A stretch of DNA of 64,000 nt from Timema cristinae (lineage: Eukaryota > Arthropoda > Insecta > Phasmatodea > Timematidae): NCBI GenBank assembly GCA_039000515.1, contig JBCFYV010000012.1:42348355-42412354 (forward strand). Direction: 5' to 3'. The translations under genes were made by a program, and so were the position numbers. Position 1 is the stretch's first letter. Each line of letters starts with the position of its first letter. Below, piece after piece: positions 23,246-33,700 of the stretch. The notes under the pieces were generated by a model. The model did not search any database, had not been told where the DNA came from, and was given only the letters and a program-made list of their open reading frames with translations.

Positions 23246-25930
23246 TTATTCCAGTCTTGGCCTTTTGTATGGTCTTTCTTCAAGTGCGTCGTAGTCACCT
23301 AGTGCTCTTATTATTGTGTTTTCGTGGTTTGCTGCTTGGTCGTTAAATCTGCCTCTTCTTTCACGGAAGATTTCGTCGAGTGTCTTGCTTTTAGTCATTT
23401 CGTGAAGTTGGTCGATTCTTGTCCTTATGTCCACGCCCGTTATCGTCCTAAGTATTTTATTTTGTGTTATTTGGAGTTTTCTGAGGTGGGTCTTGGCTGC
23501 ATAGCCCCATACAACGCAGCCGTAAAGTAGTATCGGTTGAATAACGCTTTTGTATATCGTCAGTTTTGTTTGTTGAGTTAACCGGTTACCTTTAAGCAAA
23601 GGGTAGAGTTGAACGAATATCGCCTTTGCCTTCTTGTTGGTCTCAGTAGTGTGTTTTGTCCATGTTAGTTTTTTGTCAATATGAATCCCTAGGTACTTTG
23701 TGTCCGTCTTGAAGGGTATCTCTTCCTGGTATAACGTAAAGTTTTCTGGTGGTGTCTGTCTTCTTCTTGATACGACGATCGCTGCTGATTTGGCTGCATT
23801 CACCTTGATTCTCCATTTGGAGAGCCAGGTTTCAAAAGTCTTTAAGTAACGTTGCAGTGCTAGGGAGGCATAATAAATGTTCCTTTCTCTTGTGTATATT
23901 AAAGTATCGTCGGCGAAGAGTCTTGTAGTCATTCTCGGTCTAGTCGGGACGTCTGACACATAGATATTGTATAAGAAGGGAGCCAGCACCGACCCCTGCG
24001 GTACGCCCGCCTCCGCTTGTACTTTTTCAGATAGGGTGCCTTCGATGGATACTTGAAATTGTCTGTGTTTGAGGTAATTGTATATCAGGTGTATGATGCC
24101 ACTCGGGAAGTTATAGTTAATCAGTTTTTGGGTTAGTCCGATATGCCATACCTTATCGAACGCTTTCTCCACGTCTAGAAAGATGGCTATTAGGTATTCG
24201 TGGTTGTTGAAAGCGTCCGTGGCGTCTTCAGCGAAATTTAGTAATGGGTGGATGGTTGAATGCTGTTTCTTGAAACCAAATTGGATGTCTGGAATGATCT
24301 TGTGGTCCTGTGTGTGTCTCTGTAGTCTTTCTAGTATCAGTATTTCAAAAAGTTTTCCCGTTGTGTTTAAAAGGCTTATAGGGCGCCTATTTTGAGGGAA
24401 GATTGAGTTTTTCCCAGGTTTGGGAATGGATATCACCTTGGCCTCTTTCCAGGTTTTAGGGAAATATGAAATTTTTAGGGCTGCGTTGAAAATCTTTTCG
24501 AGGTGGTCTATTGCTGTCTCGGGTAAGTTCCTTAGCATTTCGTTCTTTACTCCATCCAGTCCTGTGGCCTTGTTCTGTTTTAGTTTTTTGATAGTATCTT
24601 GGATCTCTTGTGTTGTTACGGGGGCTGGTGTCTCAGTTATGGGTCGGTGTAAGAAGTTGTTGACTGCTCTGTTGACTTCTCTGTTAAAGTTTTCGTCTAG
24701 TGTGGGATTTGGCTTGAGTTGGTCTTCTAAAGTTAGTGCAATGGCCTTTGCTTTGTCTTCACTGTTGTACGCCATTCCCAGTTGGCCGTGGATGGCTGGT
24801 GTGTTGGTTTTTTTTGTAGTCCCTTTGAGCACTTTGGTTATTGCCCATGTTTTCTGTAGGTTAGTGGCTGTATTGGTAACAAATGTATTGAAGCTGTTGT
24901 TCCTGATTTGTTTGACTGTTCTTCTCACTATAGCCCTAAGTCTGTTATACCTGGTGCGCTCGTTAGGGGTTCTCAGCCTCTGCCAATCCCTACGGGCTTC
25001 CCTCTTAAGGGCTAGCAAATAATTTAATTCCGGGTGATCCATTTTGAATTCTTGTTGCTTTGGTGTTGTCTTAGTGTTGTGCTTGTAGGATTCCTGTAGT
25101 GTTGTTGTAAACAAGTCTATAGCTGCGTCAATATCTTGTTCAGTACGTATGTCAATGTCCCTTGGTAGTGCTTCTTGTAGTTCCAGATTATACTTGTTCC
25201 AGTCAGTCGTGGTTATTTTTTGCTTTCGCCAGTTGGCTTGGTGTTCAAGGTCTATTTCCCATTCGCATAGAAGAGGGTTATGATCCGAATCTAACTCTTG
25301 CAATACTGTTAGTGTGTCTGGTGCTATTTTTAGGCTTGTCAGGATTATGTCTATTATGTCTGGTCTGTGTAGATAGTTTCCAGGATAGTGGGTGGGTGTA
25401 TCTGGCGCCAGTATGTTGTAGTCTGATTCGTTTGAGTGTTCCTCTAGTATACGTCCGTTGGCGTTCGTCAATCGACTATTCCATATCGTATTCTTGCTGT
25501 TGAAGTCGCCGCCTATGAAGAAGTTGTCAGCTGTTGTGACTATATCAAGGTCTGGTTTTAGAATCCTCTTGGACGGCGGGTTATAGGCAGCCACGAAATT
25601 GATATGTCCGGATTTTGTGTTTACTGTAACCGTTGTGGCCTCAAGGTTTTGTAGGTCGTGGTTATCTGTCCGGTAGTGTGGTAAATGGTGCTTTATAAGG
25701 ACGGCTGTACCCCCTCCCCTCCCGTGTTCTCTGTCTGACCGGTATATGGCGTATCCTGGGATGTTCAGTCTTTTATCCGCTTGTAGGTGGGTTTCACATA
25801 TTAGGGCCAGATCAATACCATATGTACTTAATAGTTGTTCTAGTTCGTGTTTCTGGGTTAGTATACCATTTGCGTTCCAGGTTAGGATCCTTAGCTGATT
25901 TTTTTCGTTAAACATGTCTTTATTCGTCAT
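23246..25930 (-). CDS. Jockey ORF2: endonuclease and reverse transcriptase
   Basis: An 894-residue protein that nicks target DNA and primes reverse transcription of the element RNA at the nick. Residues 12-225 are an APE-type endonuclease: TWNANG (N19), ICETHL (E46), GGDFNSKN (D142, N144) and SDHNPL (D216, H217). The reverse transcriptase spans about 440-720: ATGLDGVKNEML, FLDVEKAFDKVW (D586), AGVPQGSVLAP (641-651) and FADDT (672-675). A thumb and C-terminal region with TKYLGIHID and PILLYGCVVWG follows. Length and order fit Jockey-clade ORF2. The chosen ATG overlaps the end of ORF1 (ATGACGAATAA), so translation probably depends on reinitiation or coupling. No missing key residue is visible. 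No RNase H domain is evident. Confidence 0.97.
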   Translation of the reverse strand: MTNKDMFNEKNQLRILTWNANGILTQKHELEQLLSTYGIDLALICETHLQADKRLNIPGYAIYRSDREHGRGGGTAVLIKHHLPHYRTDNHDLQNLEATTVTVNTKSGHINFVAAYNPPSKRILKPDLDIVTTADNFFIGGDFNSKNTIWNSRLTNANGRILEEHSNESDYNILAPDTPTHYPGNYLHRPDIIDIILTSLKIAPDTLTVLQELDSDHNPLLCEWEIDLEHQANWRKQKITTTDWNKYNLELQEALPRDIDIRTEQDIDAAIDLFTTTLQESYKHNTKTTPKQQEFKMDHPELNYLLALKREARRDWQRLRTPNERTRYNRLRAIVRRTVKQIRNNSFNTFVTNTATNLQKTWAITKVLKGTTKKTNTPAIHGQLGMAYNSEDKAKAIALTLEDQLKPNPTLDENFNREVNRAVNNFLHRPITETPAPVTTQEIQDTIKKLKQNKATGLDGVKNEMLRNLPETAIDHLEKIFNAALKISYFPKTWKEAKVISIPKPGKNSIFPQNRRPISLLNTTGKLFEILILERLQRHTQDHKIIPDIQFGFKKQHSTIHPLLNFAEDATDAFNNHEYLIAIFLDVEKAFDKVWHIGLTQKLINYNFPSGIIHLIYNYLKHRQFQVSIEGTLSEKVQAEAGVPQGSVLAPFLYNIYVSDVPTRPRMTTRLFADDTLIYTRERNIYYASLALQRYLKTFETWLSKWRIKVNAAKSAAIVVSRRRQTPPENFTLYQEEIPFKTDTKYLGIHIDKKLTWTKHTTETNKKAKAIFVQLYPLLKGNRLTQQTKLTIYKSVIQPILLYGCVVWGYAAKTHLRKLQITQNKILRTITGVDIRTRIDQLHEMTKSKTLDEIFRERRGRFNDQAANHENTIIRALGDYDALEERPYKRPRLE

Positions 25931-27320
25931 CTTCCTTGAGGAAATAATTTGTGGCTGCTTCCAGTAGAATCATTATTTTTGAAGTTTTGTCTTCAGCCTG
26001 TTTAATCTTTGTGAGGTATGGTCTGAAGTAATTGATAAGTCCGCATATGTTGATATCTTTTAGGATGTTTATTATATCTTTGAAGTCAAATGGGGTAGTT
26101 TTCTCTTGTTCCTTTGTTTGCTGTTTAGCGTCATTTCTATTGATTAGAGTATCCCTGTAGCTGCGTGGTGTCGTGTTGGACCAGGTTGGTGTCACTGGTT
26201 TTTCGTGTAGTGTCGGAAAGTCTTTGTCGATTGTAGCCAGATTTTTCGTATGAGTGAAGGGTTTCGGTTGTCTCTGTTCTATTTTTTTTTCAACTAGTTT
26301 TTGATATTCTGGGCACTTGGAGTAGTTTGCCGTGTGTTTTCCTCCGCAGTTAACACAGCTTGCTGGGGTAGTTGCGTCTTTCCTAGGGCATTCGGCAGTC
26401 AAGTGGGGTACCAGGCACTTGACGCACCGAGGCTTGTTAGAACAGTTATTTTTTGAGTGGCCAAACTTTTGGCACCTGTGGCACTGGAGAATGTAGTTCT
26501 GTGATTGGATGTAATGCTCAATTTTTACTCGTGTGTTGTTTATATATGTCTCTTGGAACAATTGGAAGTTCTTGTCGGTTCTTGTCATAGTACATACAAA
26601 GATGGGTAATAGCTTGACCTGATCGTGTGGGGTGTTTTCCTGTTGTGTGCGTGTTGTAAACTGCCGCACGTCTGTTGATGTGTACCCCAGTAGTTGGAGT
26701 TCCTCTTTAATTTCATCTGTTGACATGTTTGGGGGAAGTCCTTTTATTACAATTTTGAGTGGTTTGTCTCTCGGAAGGGTGTAGGTGTGGTATTCCTGAC
26801 CTGTCTTTTTTAGCATGATTTGTAGGGCTTTGAAATCTTCTAGGGTGTTGGTGTGTACCTTTAAGCCATCTTTGATGTAAAAAATTTTGAACGTCCCTAC
26901 CATGGTTGTTTTCATGGTTCTAACGATGTTAGAGTAGTTTGCCGTTCCTGATATAACTATTGGGGGCAATTTTTGTTTGAGTTCTTGGGTGGTTGCTGTG
27001 TTTGTCTGGGAGTTGGTGTTTGTTATTTCCGGTGTATCTATATTTACCTCCTTGTCTGCAAGTGTCTGAAATTTGTTGGTCACCCTGATGGATTTTGGTG
27101 GCTTGTCTTCCACGGCTTTGAAAAGGAGTTTTCTTTTGAGTGCAGTTGCTGCGATAAACTCACTGTCATCTCCCATCTCTTCGTCCGATAATACTGATTC
27201 TACGTCAATTTCAATATCTCTAACAGAGTCTTGTGTTAACTGTCTTTTTTGCTGGGCTCTTGTGAGGTCAGAATTTTTGTCCATTTTAGAGTTGGTGTTG
27301 GCCCTAAAAAGGGCCGACAA
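25920..27320 (-). CDS. Jockey ORF1: gag-like nucleic-acid-binding protein
   Basis: A 466-residue protein that would bind and package the element RNA. The N-terminal 110 residues are polar and acidic (SVLSDEEMGDDSE at 42-54). A folded, RRM-like PRE_C2HC region lies at about 185-275, beginning LKIVIKGLPPNMSTDEIKEE. Three zinc knuckles follow: CHRCQKFGHSKNNC (280-293, CX2CX4HX4C), CVKCLVPHLTAEC (299-311, CX2CX3HX4C) and CVNCGGKHTANYSKC (322-336, CX2CX3HX6C). A basic, Pro-rich linker and a short helical C terminus end the protein. Arrangement and length fit Jockey/I-type gag. The ATG at 27320 is the first in frame; an in-frame M at residue 13 is an alternative start. It is upstream of and overlaps ORF2. 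Confidence 0.95.
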   Translation of the reverse strand: MSALFRANTNSKMDKNSDLTRAQQKRQLTQDSVRDIEIDVESVLSDEEMGDDSEFIAATALKRKLLFKAVEDKPPKSIRVTNKFQTLADKEVNIDTPEITNTNSQTNTATTQELKQKLPPIVISGTANYSNIVRTMKTTMVGTFKIFYIKDGLKVHTNTLEDFKALQIMLKKTGQEYHTYTLPRDKPLKIVIKGLPPNMSTDEIKEELQLLGYTSTDVRQFTTRTQQENTPHDQVKLLPIFVCTMTRTDKNFQLFQETYINNTRVKIEHYIQSQNYILQCHRCQKFGHSKNNCSNKPRCVKCLVPHLTAECPRKDATTPASCVNCGGKHTANYSKCPEYQKLVEKKIEQRQPKPFTHTKNLATIDKDFPTLHEKPVTPTWSNTTPRSYRDTLINRNDAKQQTKEQEKTTPFDFKDIINILKDINICGLINYFRPYLTKIKQAEDKTSKIMILLEAATNYFLKEDDE

Positions 27321-27432
27321 CTGTTAAGTCGGTTTATATTTCTATGTATGTCTTTGTTTGGTCACTCTTACCAGGTTGTTGTCTGACCACTAGTAGAATG
27401 CTTACCCTTCAAGCGATGTATCAATTCTCTTC

Positions 27433-27603
27433 AGGAGTGAAGTCAACCTTCTAACTCCTATTTTACCTATCTCGCTGCCCAGGAGTGAAGTCAACCTTCT
27501 AACTCCTATTTTACCTATCTCCCTATCCAGGAGTGAAGTCAACCTTCTAACTCCGCTAACGCTATCAATTGAATACCAGGAGTGAAGTCAACCTTCTAAC
27601 TCA
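27433..27603 (-). repeat. 48-bp repeats in the Jockey 5' UTR
   Basis: The string AGGAGTGAAGTCAACCTTCT begins at 27433, 27481, 27529 and 27578, giving four units of 48, 48 and 49 bases. The shared core is about 26 bases and the spacers vary in the last unit. Tandem units in a LINE 5' UTR often carry the internal promoter, and copy number can vary between elements. Promoter function here is inferred. Confidence 0.85.
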
Positions 27604-27639
27604 AAGTTCAAATTGATTCTCGTCAATGGAATGTTTGTT

Positions 27640-28180
27640 TGGTTTTTACGTACTTAGGATATACCTCGATTAGTATTTTATACATATCGTGACATGACGT
27701 CTTATACCACGTGATCACTAATGTGGTCTGTTTCCAAACCAAATTAAAAACAACAGAAACTTGATATAAATATTTACGTACAGATACTGACAAAACTGCC
27801 TTCGCGCGTTTATTTTTATAAGTAATGATAACCTGACGGCCTAGATATCGTGACTAATAGTTCTAAAGATTCTGGTGCATTTTCCTACAGCATATGTATA
27901 TGAAAGTTTATTATCTACTCTTTTAACATTTAATTAAGGAACAACCGAAACAACTTGATGTGGAACACGATTTAATGTTGAGAGTGTCATAGTTTAAATC
28001 GAACACAATATGTTATTATAGAATAAAATGGCTCGGTCACCTCATTTAATCGCTTATTGGAAATATTTTTATAAAGTTGAAATAGTTTTGTTTAATTTTT
28101 AAATTAAAATTGTGAAATTTTTGGTGAAATCATTAATATCAAATCATTAGCTTATGGCACCTTTATGTTAATTCATAACT
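27640..28180. other. AT-rich DNA, one dispersed motif
   Basis: Nothing coding is visible. TATACCACGTGATCACTAATG near 27700 belongs to a degenerate motif (GTGACCACnGGTGTGG-like) seen at several other places in the window. Confidence 0.4.
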
Positions 28181-28187
28181 ATACCGC

Positions 28188-28287
28188 TAACATTGTTTAG
28201 AGTGCAACCATTGGTATGTAGGTGGTCCATTTAAAAAAGAAAATGTTCAAAATAACTCCTTGTGCTCAAAAAGGTTGGATACTACTG
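28188..28287 (-). mobile_element. hAT terminus relic
   Basis: The right end read on the minus strand is CAGTAGTATCCAACCTTTTT, a near match to the common hAT/Charlie terminal inverted repeat (CAGTGGTYCCCAACCTTTTT). It is followed inward by AT-rich sequence. No opposite end or 8-bp duplication could be matched, so only one end is claimed. Confidence 0.55.
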
Positions 28288-29580
28288 ATTTAATCCATTA
28301 ATACATCTGAGCGTGAATAGCAAAGCTTGCTAGAACATTCGACTATACATAATAAGATTTAGAATTTTTTATATGAAGATTTTTAATTCAATAATTTACT
28401 CTTTATAACTAAGGTAGAATGGAAACAAATGTCAGAGGTAGCAGTCAAGTGTAGATAATCCTATAAAAATGTAAATAAACCTGTTAGTTAATTTTTTTAG
28501 CGATGTCTAGAAATAAGAGATTGACAGAGTTATCTATTTCTTAACCTATTTACACACTAAAATCCAAATAAACAAGATTTAAAATTCTATCAACGAGTAT
28601 CAGCACGCAGTCAAATTGACATTTTTAAATCCTTTTAGCAGAACCACTGTACCGTTAAGTTCCTGTTTAGTAATTATTTGACTAGGAACTTACCATGATG
28701 AAAGGACTTTGAAGTTTATAATAAGTTATTCCTTAAAGGAGCATAGAAATCTAATTTTACTTAAGTTTTACTTTGTGTACCTTTTAATAAAAATATTCTT
28801 GAGGATATTACTAACAATGATTTGTGTACTCATAGAAAATTGGAGGTAATATAGCAATGGTACCCACCTTTTTTAACCGTCCCTTACAAGATGCCAAGCA
28901 CTGATCATTCAACAGGTTCATCTAAGAAAGGGCGTACCTCATAATTGAACAAAAATGATCTTATTTCTTGCGAGATTTGGAATAAGTTAAGCTTGATTGT
29001 ATTATATTATATTTTACAAATAAAACTAAAATTTAGTCTTATTATTTAAAATACACGTTAAAAGGGCTGCTAAAATCCCTTAAGTAGGGTAAACACGGCT
29101 TTAAAATTGATATAAGAAACACTTCAATCAATTAAGGGTGAAAATACTTAATATTTTAGGAAACATCTTTGGAAAACCTAATGGAAAAGAGTACCTATTA
29201 GAGCCATTAATGCAAAATTAAATTTACATGTACTGTACCTAAGTCATAAAAGGTTACTTTGAAATCAAGGAAACTATACAAAAAATTTAAAGACATAATT
29301 TTTACTTGTTAATATTTTTTAGAGAATATTCAAAACTGTCAGAAAAACTGCTAGTCACTATTTGATTATTTTAGCTGGCAGATCCTCTCCAGATCCTCTT
29401 AGAACTATGTATTTTGACACAATTGTACACACTTTTTCGATTTTCAAAAACATAGTTTCACTAGTCTACTTTAGATTAAGCTATTTCCAGAAAAACCAAC
29501 ATATCATTTGGTTGGTAACAATTCAAACTATTCATCTATACATTTTAAATGAAATGGTTGGACATATTTTTAAGGACTTA
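28288..29580. other. AT-rich DNA, nothing assigned
   Basis: No exon, repeat end or structured element could be supported here. Confidence 0.5.
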
Positions 29581-30250
29581 ATTATTTTCTTAGTTGTCAT
29601 TTGTAAACATACATTACTTTATTTATATATTAGTAAAAATAAAAATAAGCTTGTATTCCTTCTCAGACAAACATTTGGCACTAATTTTTTCAAACATTTT
29701 CAATATTTATAAATATTTTAAAATTCTTAAAAGAAAATTAACTTCAAATTAATTAATTATCTTATAAATATAAGAATACATTATTATTTATCTTGTATAC
29801 AGTCACTAGAGACCAGGTCTGAACAAAATCGTTTGAGATGTTTTCAAAAATTCAAGTAAAAACAAATGAACTATTACTAAACTTTTCCTAAATTAGGTTT
29901 TCGTGAAAAATCAGTACATACCATTTCTTTATATTGTAAAAACTTACTAGATATATATTTTGGATCAAATCGTTTGATCCAGTTTTAAAATATTTTAAAC
30001 TTTTACCAGATTAATCAATATTAAATTACCATAGCGGAATTTTTCCAAGAATATAAGCATACATTTTTATTTGCTATGTCAAATACTACCCAAAACATAA
30101 TCTGTACAACAATTTTAAAAAAAACCTATTTTCATAAACAGCTCATTTGTAAACTATCCTTAAACGAAATTTTCACAAAATAATCGAATAATATTAATTG
30201 CAATATAAAACACTTTTTAGAAAGCGTTTTTTTAAACAAAATTTTTCTTT
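29581..30250 (-). repeat. Degenerate ~140-bp repeat family, inverted copies
   Basis: Minus-strand strings such as GTATGTTTACAAATGACAAC (29600 area), GGTATGTACTGATTTTTCAC (29905 area) and GGATAGTTTACAAATGAGC (30145 area) match the unit GGGTAGTTTACTGATGACT seen in the tandem array at 54504-55150. Spacing is irregular and identity low. Confidence 0.45.
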
Positions 30251-31610
30251 CCACATTAAAAAAATTTGGAATTTTCAAAAATCCCTACTAATCCAACAAC
30301 TCTTATTTTATAGGGTAAGGTAAAAAAATAATACTGTTTTGAGCTATAGCCATATACTCTATATATCAAGTTTGAACAACCCTCATCAAACCTTTTCGAA
30401 TTTGGGTTCAGAAATTGACAATCAAACAGACAAAACAGTTTTGATTGGGGGGACATAAAAACTACAAATTAATCATAATCTGGAAATCAAAAATATTCAG
30501 GATTATAATAATTATTTATCTTTATATTAAAATGTAAAAAAAAATATATCTGCAGAAAATACGTTAATTTGGCAACACTGGAGTTACAATGAATTGTTTT
30601 CAACAATTACCATAATAATAGTTGCTGATAAACTGCAATGAAAAATATCACAATAATTGTCTCAACGGAAAAAAATGTTATTCACTTGAGTTCTGATTAA
30701 CACATAATAAAAAAGTTTTAAATTGTTAGATAAATCTGATAAGGACAATTTAATTTATTTATTATTTATAAAAAATATTATTCATTTCTGTAGATAATTT
30801 GAAGTGGACAAAACCCCGCATTGAAACTTAATGTCACTGAGTAATATTTGCCATATTGGTAACTTTTAAAAGTTGGATTGATTTTTTTTCCAAGCTATTG
30901 TTCTCTCTCTTTTATATAAGGTGGTATTGTAGTCGAGAACATTTTGAAAACCAGTATATGATGTGTCTTGACGTTTAATGAATTCCTGGACTTAAAATTA
31001 TGGTTCTTACTAGTATATATGTCCTTATGTTTGTCTGTTTGTACTGTATATACTTCTTTATGTCTATCTGTATTGGGAGCTATATCTAAAACGGTTAGAT
31101 GTATTCCGTCGAAATATTATAATTATCAAAATTTATATAGTCAAACTTAGAGGTGAAATCACAGTTTTAACTCTAGTATTAAATTTAATTATAGTGTACG
31201 GATGAATGATTGTTTAATATTCAATTAATATTTTAAAATAGTTCCAAACAATTGTATTTCCAATTAATGCAACAAGAATGTTTCATATGTTTAATAAAAT
31301 TATATAATTGTTCTTAGAGGAAAACCTATTTCAGGATAATTAAGTGAACACCGATTTTTAAATATACCATTTAAAACTATAATAGACCGTGCCAGAAAGT
31401 ATGTACGACTATGCTGGGCCATTTATTTAATGGCAGTTCAGAATAGGCTATATTAACTTGGCATTAAGTTTGTGTGCCCACCAATGTGATATCCGCTTAG
31501 TGCTTATTTATTTTTATATACTTATTTTCGAGATACAAATGCCTAGGTGGCCTGGAGTTTATTCGAACAAGCTGTAATGGGTATGGTTCAATCACAAATT
31601 AGCTATATAA
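30251..31610. other. AT-rich DNA, nothing assigned
   Basis: No coding or repeat structure can be supported; short frames on either strand have biased AT-rich composition. Confidence 0.5.
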
Positions 31611-31613
31611 TCT

Positions 31614-31815
31614 GATTTCTCTACCCAACACTTTAGATCAGTCAGTAGCCTTATCTGTCTACTGTGCTAAGGGTCCTGGGTTCGATTCGCGGCATGGCAG
31701 GAAGCTTTATCATTAGTGAAATGTGGATTTAGATTATCACATTTATAAATTAATGGCCTGGCACTGGTTGCTGTGCCTGTCTTAGTCTTAAGCTATATTG
31801 TAATGCATATGAAAC
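31614..31815 (+). mobile_element. tRNA-like SINE, family E
   Basis: The head contains GATCAGTCAGTAGCC and a B box GGGTTCGATTCGCGGCATGG. The body has GGCCTGGCACTGGTTGCTG and GTCTTAGTCTTAAG. Its order matches 62487-62700 and, more weakly, 40648-40810. Confidence 0.6.
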
Positions 31816-32463
31816 TATGACAGACCTAGCAAGCCGGTAGTGGAAAATATATGGCTTGAATAGTAAGAGTTACCTAGGCCAAAGCCAATTTCGATTTTTT
31901 TTTGTAATTCTTATTAGTATGTTAAACATCAATATTATTGTAGGCTTAATATAAGAAGCTAAAATGAAAATAGTGGTTTGAAGAAAGTGCAACCACATTA
32001 GCGTGTAAAGAAAATGGATAGCCAACACCAAAAAAATTCGGAAATACATGTGAAAAAAAACTACCAATGCGTTCTGTTGGGATTTTATCTTCGATGACAA
32101 CTGCTCACCCAGCGTTTTAATAACCTGACACTCAGGCCCGTGAGCATATTTGAAATTTTATTTTTTTCTATTTTAATTCGAGAATATCTACAATACAAAT
32201 AATAATTACTAAATAAGGAGATAAAGATAAACAATTCTCATGTAAATTATCAAACTTTTGTTTGTAAATTATTAGTTTTTTTACAAGATGGTACGAAAAT
32301 GCTTTTTGTTATCAAGCGAAATTTTCCACTTTGTTTTACATTCATATTTTGTGAACACTTTAGGTTTCATAAAGCGAACATAATATTTGTCATTTAAAAA
32401 AAATATTATAACACATTTTTCAAGTCTAAGGATTATTAAATATAAGACCCCCTCTTCATAAAT
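31816..32463. other. AT-rich DNA, nothing assigned
   Basis: No supportable feature. A 76-codon minus-strand frame (31870-32100) is hydrophobic and has no recognisable domain. Confidence 0.5.
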
Positions 32464-32505
32464 ACAAACTTTTTTTTTTTTTTTTTTGTGACCGGCATTC
32501 CAAAG

Positions 32506-32715
32506 GAGAATTCGGGACAGACGCAAATCGTATTCCTTGGACGTGACCTGAAAGATAAACGAGTTCGGGCAAACGTTCCGAAACTTCGAAACCAATCAGA
32601 GGAGAAGTTGGGTGAACATCTGTTCACGGCACGACAGCTCTCCAGAATGATGAGGACGTCACAGCTGGATAAACAATTTGAAAGACTGGCCATTCTAAAA
32701 AGAAGATGTGTTTAA
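32506..32715 (+). CDS. Candidate terminal coding exon, unknown protein
   Basis: A run of 17 T at 32470-32487, then GTGACCGGCATTCCAAAG, looks like a polypyrimidine tract and 3' splice site ending at 32505. From there a phase-0 frame of 69 codons runs to TAA. It starts ENSGQTQIVFLGRD and ends KQFERLAILKRRC-V. It is charged and helix-prone, with LGEHLFTARQLSRMMRTSQL in the middle. The stretch is clearly less AT-rich than its surroundings, and AATAAA follows the stop at about 32753. I do not recognise the family. The alternative is a minus-strand retroposed fragment, for which the T run would be the poly(A) tail. A transcript alignment would decide. Confidence 0.42.
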   Translation, partial: ENSGQTQIVFLGRDLKDKRVRANVPKLRNQSEEKLGEHLFTARQLSRMMRTSQLDKQFERLAILKRRCV

Positions 32716-33430
32716 ATTTTTAAAGCGCAAACACATTTAATTTAAATTCACAAATAAATTTAATAGAACTTATAACAGCGATGTAATAAAAGGTAAAAGA
32801 TTGGTCAAAACATTTCAATTTGTATTAAATTATACTAGTAGACCATTACAAAACTTTCGAACATTCAACCTTCCCCTCCCCCCTTCAAAAAATAAATCTA
32901 GTCTTTGTTGGTTTGTTAAAATTAAATACGCAGTGAAGTGTATACACAAAAGAGCAAATAGAGTTTTTTTCGTTAATTGGTACAAAAATATTGTTAGATT
33001 TTTCTTTTAAACTAGATTTTAAAAAACAGTGGTTGTTAACGTAAGCTGAGTATGCTATGTCAGAAGTCGGTAAAAATTGCTATACCTTATTCATCGCTGT
33101 AGGCTTTGTATTAGATGAGTAAAATGGATGTTGACAACCGAAATAATATATAGGATTACCCAAAATATTTTTAACCATAGCACTTTTTATTTAGTCCATC
33201 TTAATTTTAGTTATTAGCTTCTAATTAAACTTACATTATGAACACGTGGTCTTATAAATTATCATCATGAAGTATGATTTGAAGGTGAAAAGTAGATCAG
33301 CGTTCAAAACCGGGCGGGTGTACCTAGGTGATTCTTTTTAAATGTTGTACTCCATTTACACAAAATTAGGGTACATATTTTCTTTAAGTTCAACACTATT
33401 CACTTCAAGTTCATTTGGACGTGTAGTTAG
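32716..33430. other. Possible 3' UTR then AT-rich DNA
   Basis: If the exon ending at 32715 is real, AATAAA near 32753 and 32784 would serve as poly(A) signals. The rest shows no structure. Confidence 0.35.
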
Positions 33431-33700
33431 ACGTGACTCACTTCAGTGACTGCATGGTTTAAGATGCCAATCTTGCAATAGATTAGACAGTCACTAACGA
33501 GATATCAGGGTTAGTATCCCGACCGGGTGTACTGAGGGTGGTTTTCCCTAAATATGTCTACATTCTCTCCTTCCACAAAAATGCTGGTAATTTTAAACTA
33601 AATGTAACTTTCTTAGTCCTAGCACATAAGTGTATTTTTACACATATGTGTACATCCCAAACGGTTAGTCAAACGCAATGCTAGAAAAAAGTTAGACATT
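33430..33700 (+). mobile_element. Old tRNA-derived SINE B
   Basis: The order of parts matches family B: GACTGCATGGTTTAAGATG (A box region), GGGTTAGTATCCCGACCGGG (B box region), GGTGGTTTTCCCTAAATATG, then a CTCTCCTTCC stretch. The 3' module is decayed (CATCCCAAACGGTTAGTCAA) before an A-rich end. Confidence 0.75.

Larger units (their letters stand above)
23160..27625 (-). mobile_element. Full-length Jockey-type non-LTR retrotransposon
   Basis: It comprises a 5' UTR with four ~48-bp repeats, ORF1 (gag) and ORF2 (endonuclease-RT) overlapping by 11 bases, and a 3' UTR. Just beyond the ORF2 stop the 3' UTR has tandem GGTAAC/AAGGTAAA strings (about 23170-23230). Both ORFs are uninterrupted with catalytic residues intact, so the copy could be recently active. 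The base composition is clearly less AT-rich than the flanks. The 3' boundary is uncertain (23160 or about 22788). Confidence 0.92.

Noticed and set aside
23324..27327. Plus-strand frames of 68-200 codons over the Jockey element
   Set aside because: They are antisense shadows of ORF1 and ORF2.
28043..28290. 8-bp target duplication ATTTAATC for the hAT end at 28287
   Set aside because: The upstream match is not followed by a CAG-type terminus, so it is probably chance.
32436..32693. Minus-strand 85-codon frame ending in poly-Lys
   Set aside because: The Lys run is the T17 tract read backwards; the plus strand has a better exon signature, though a minus-strand retroposon is not excluded.
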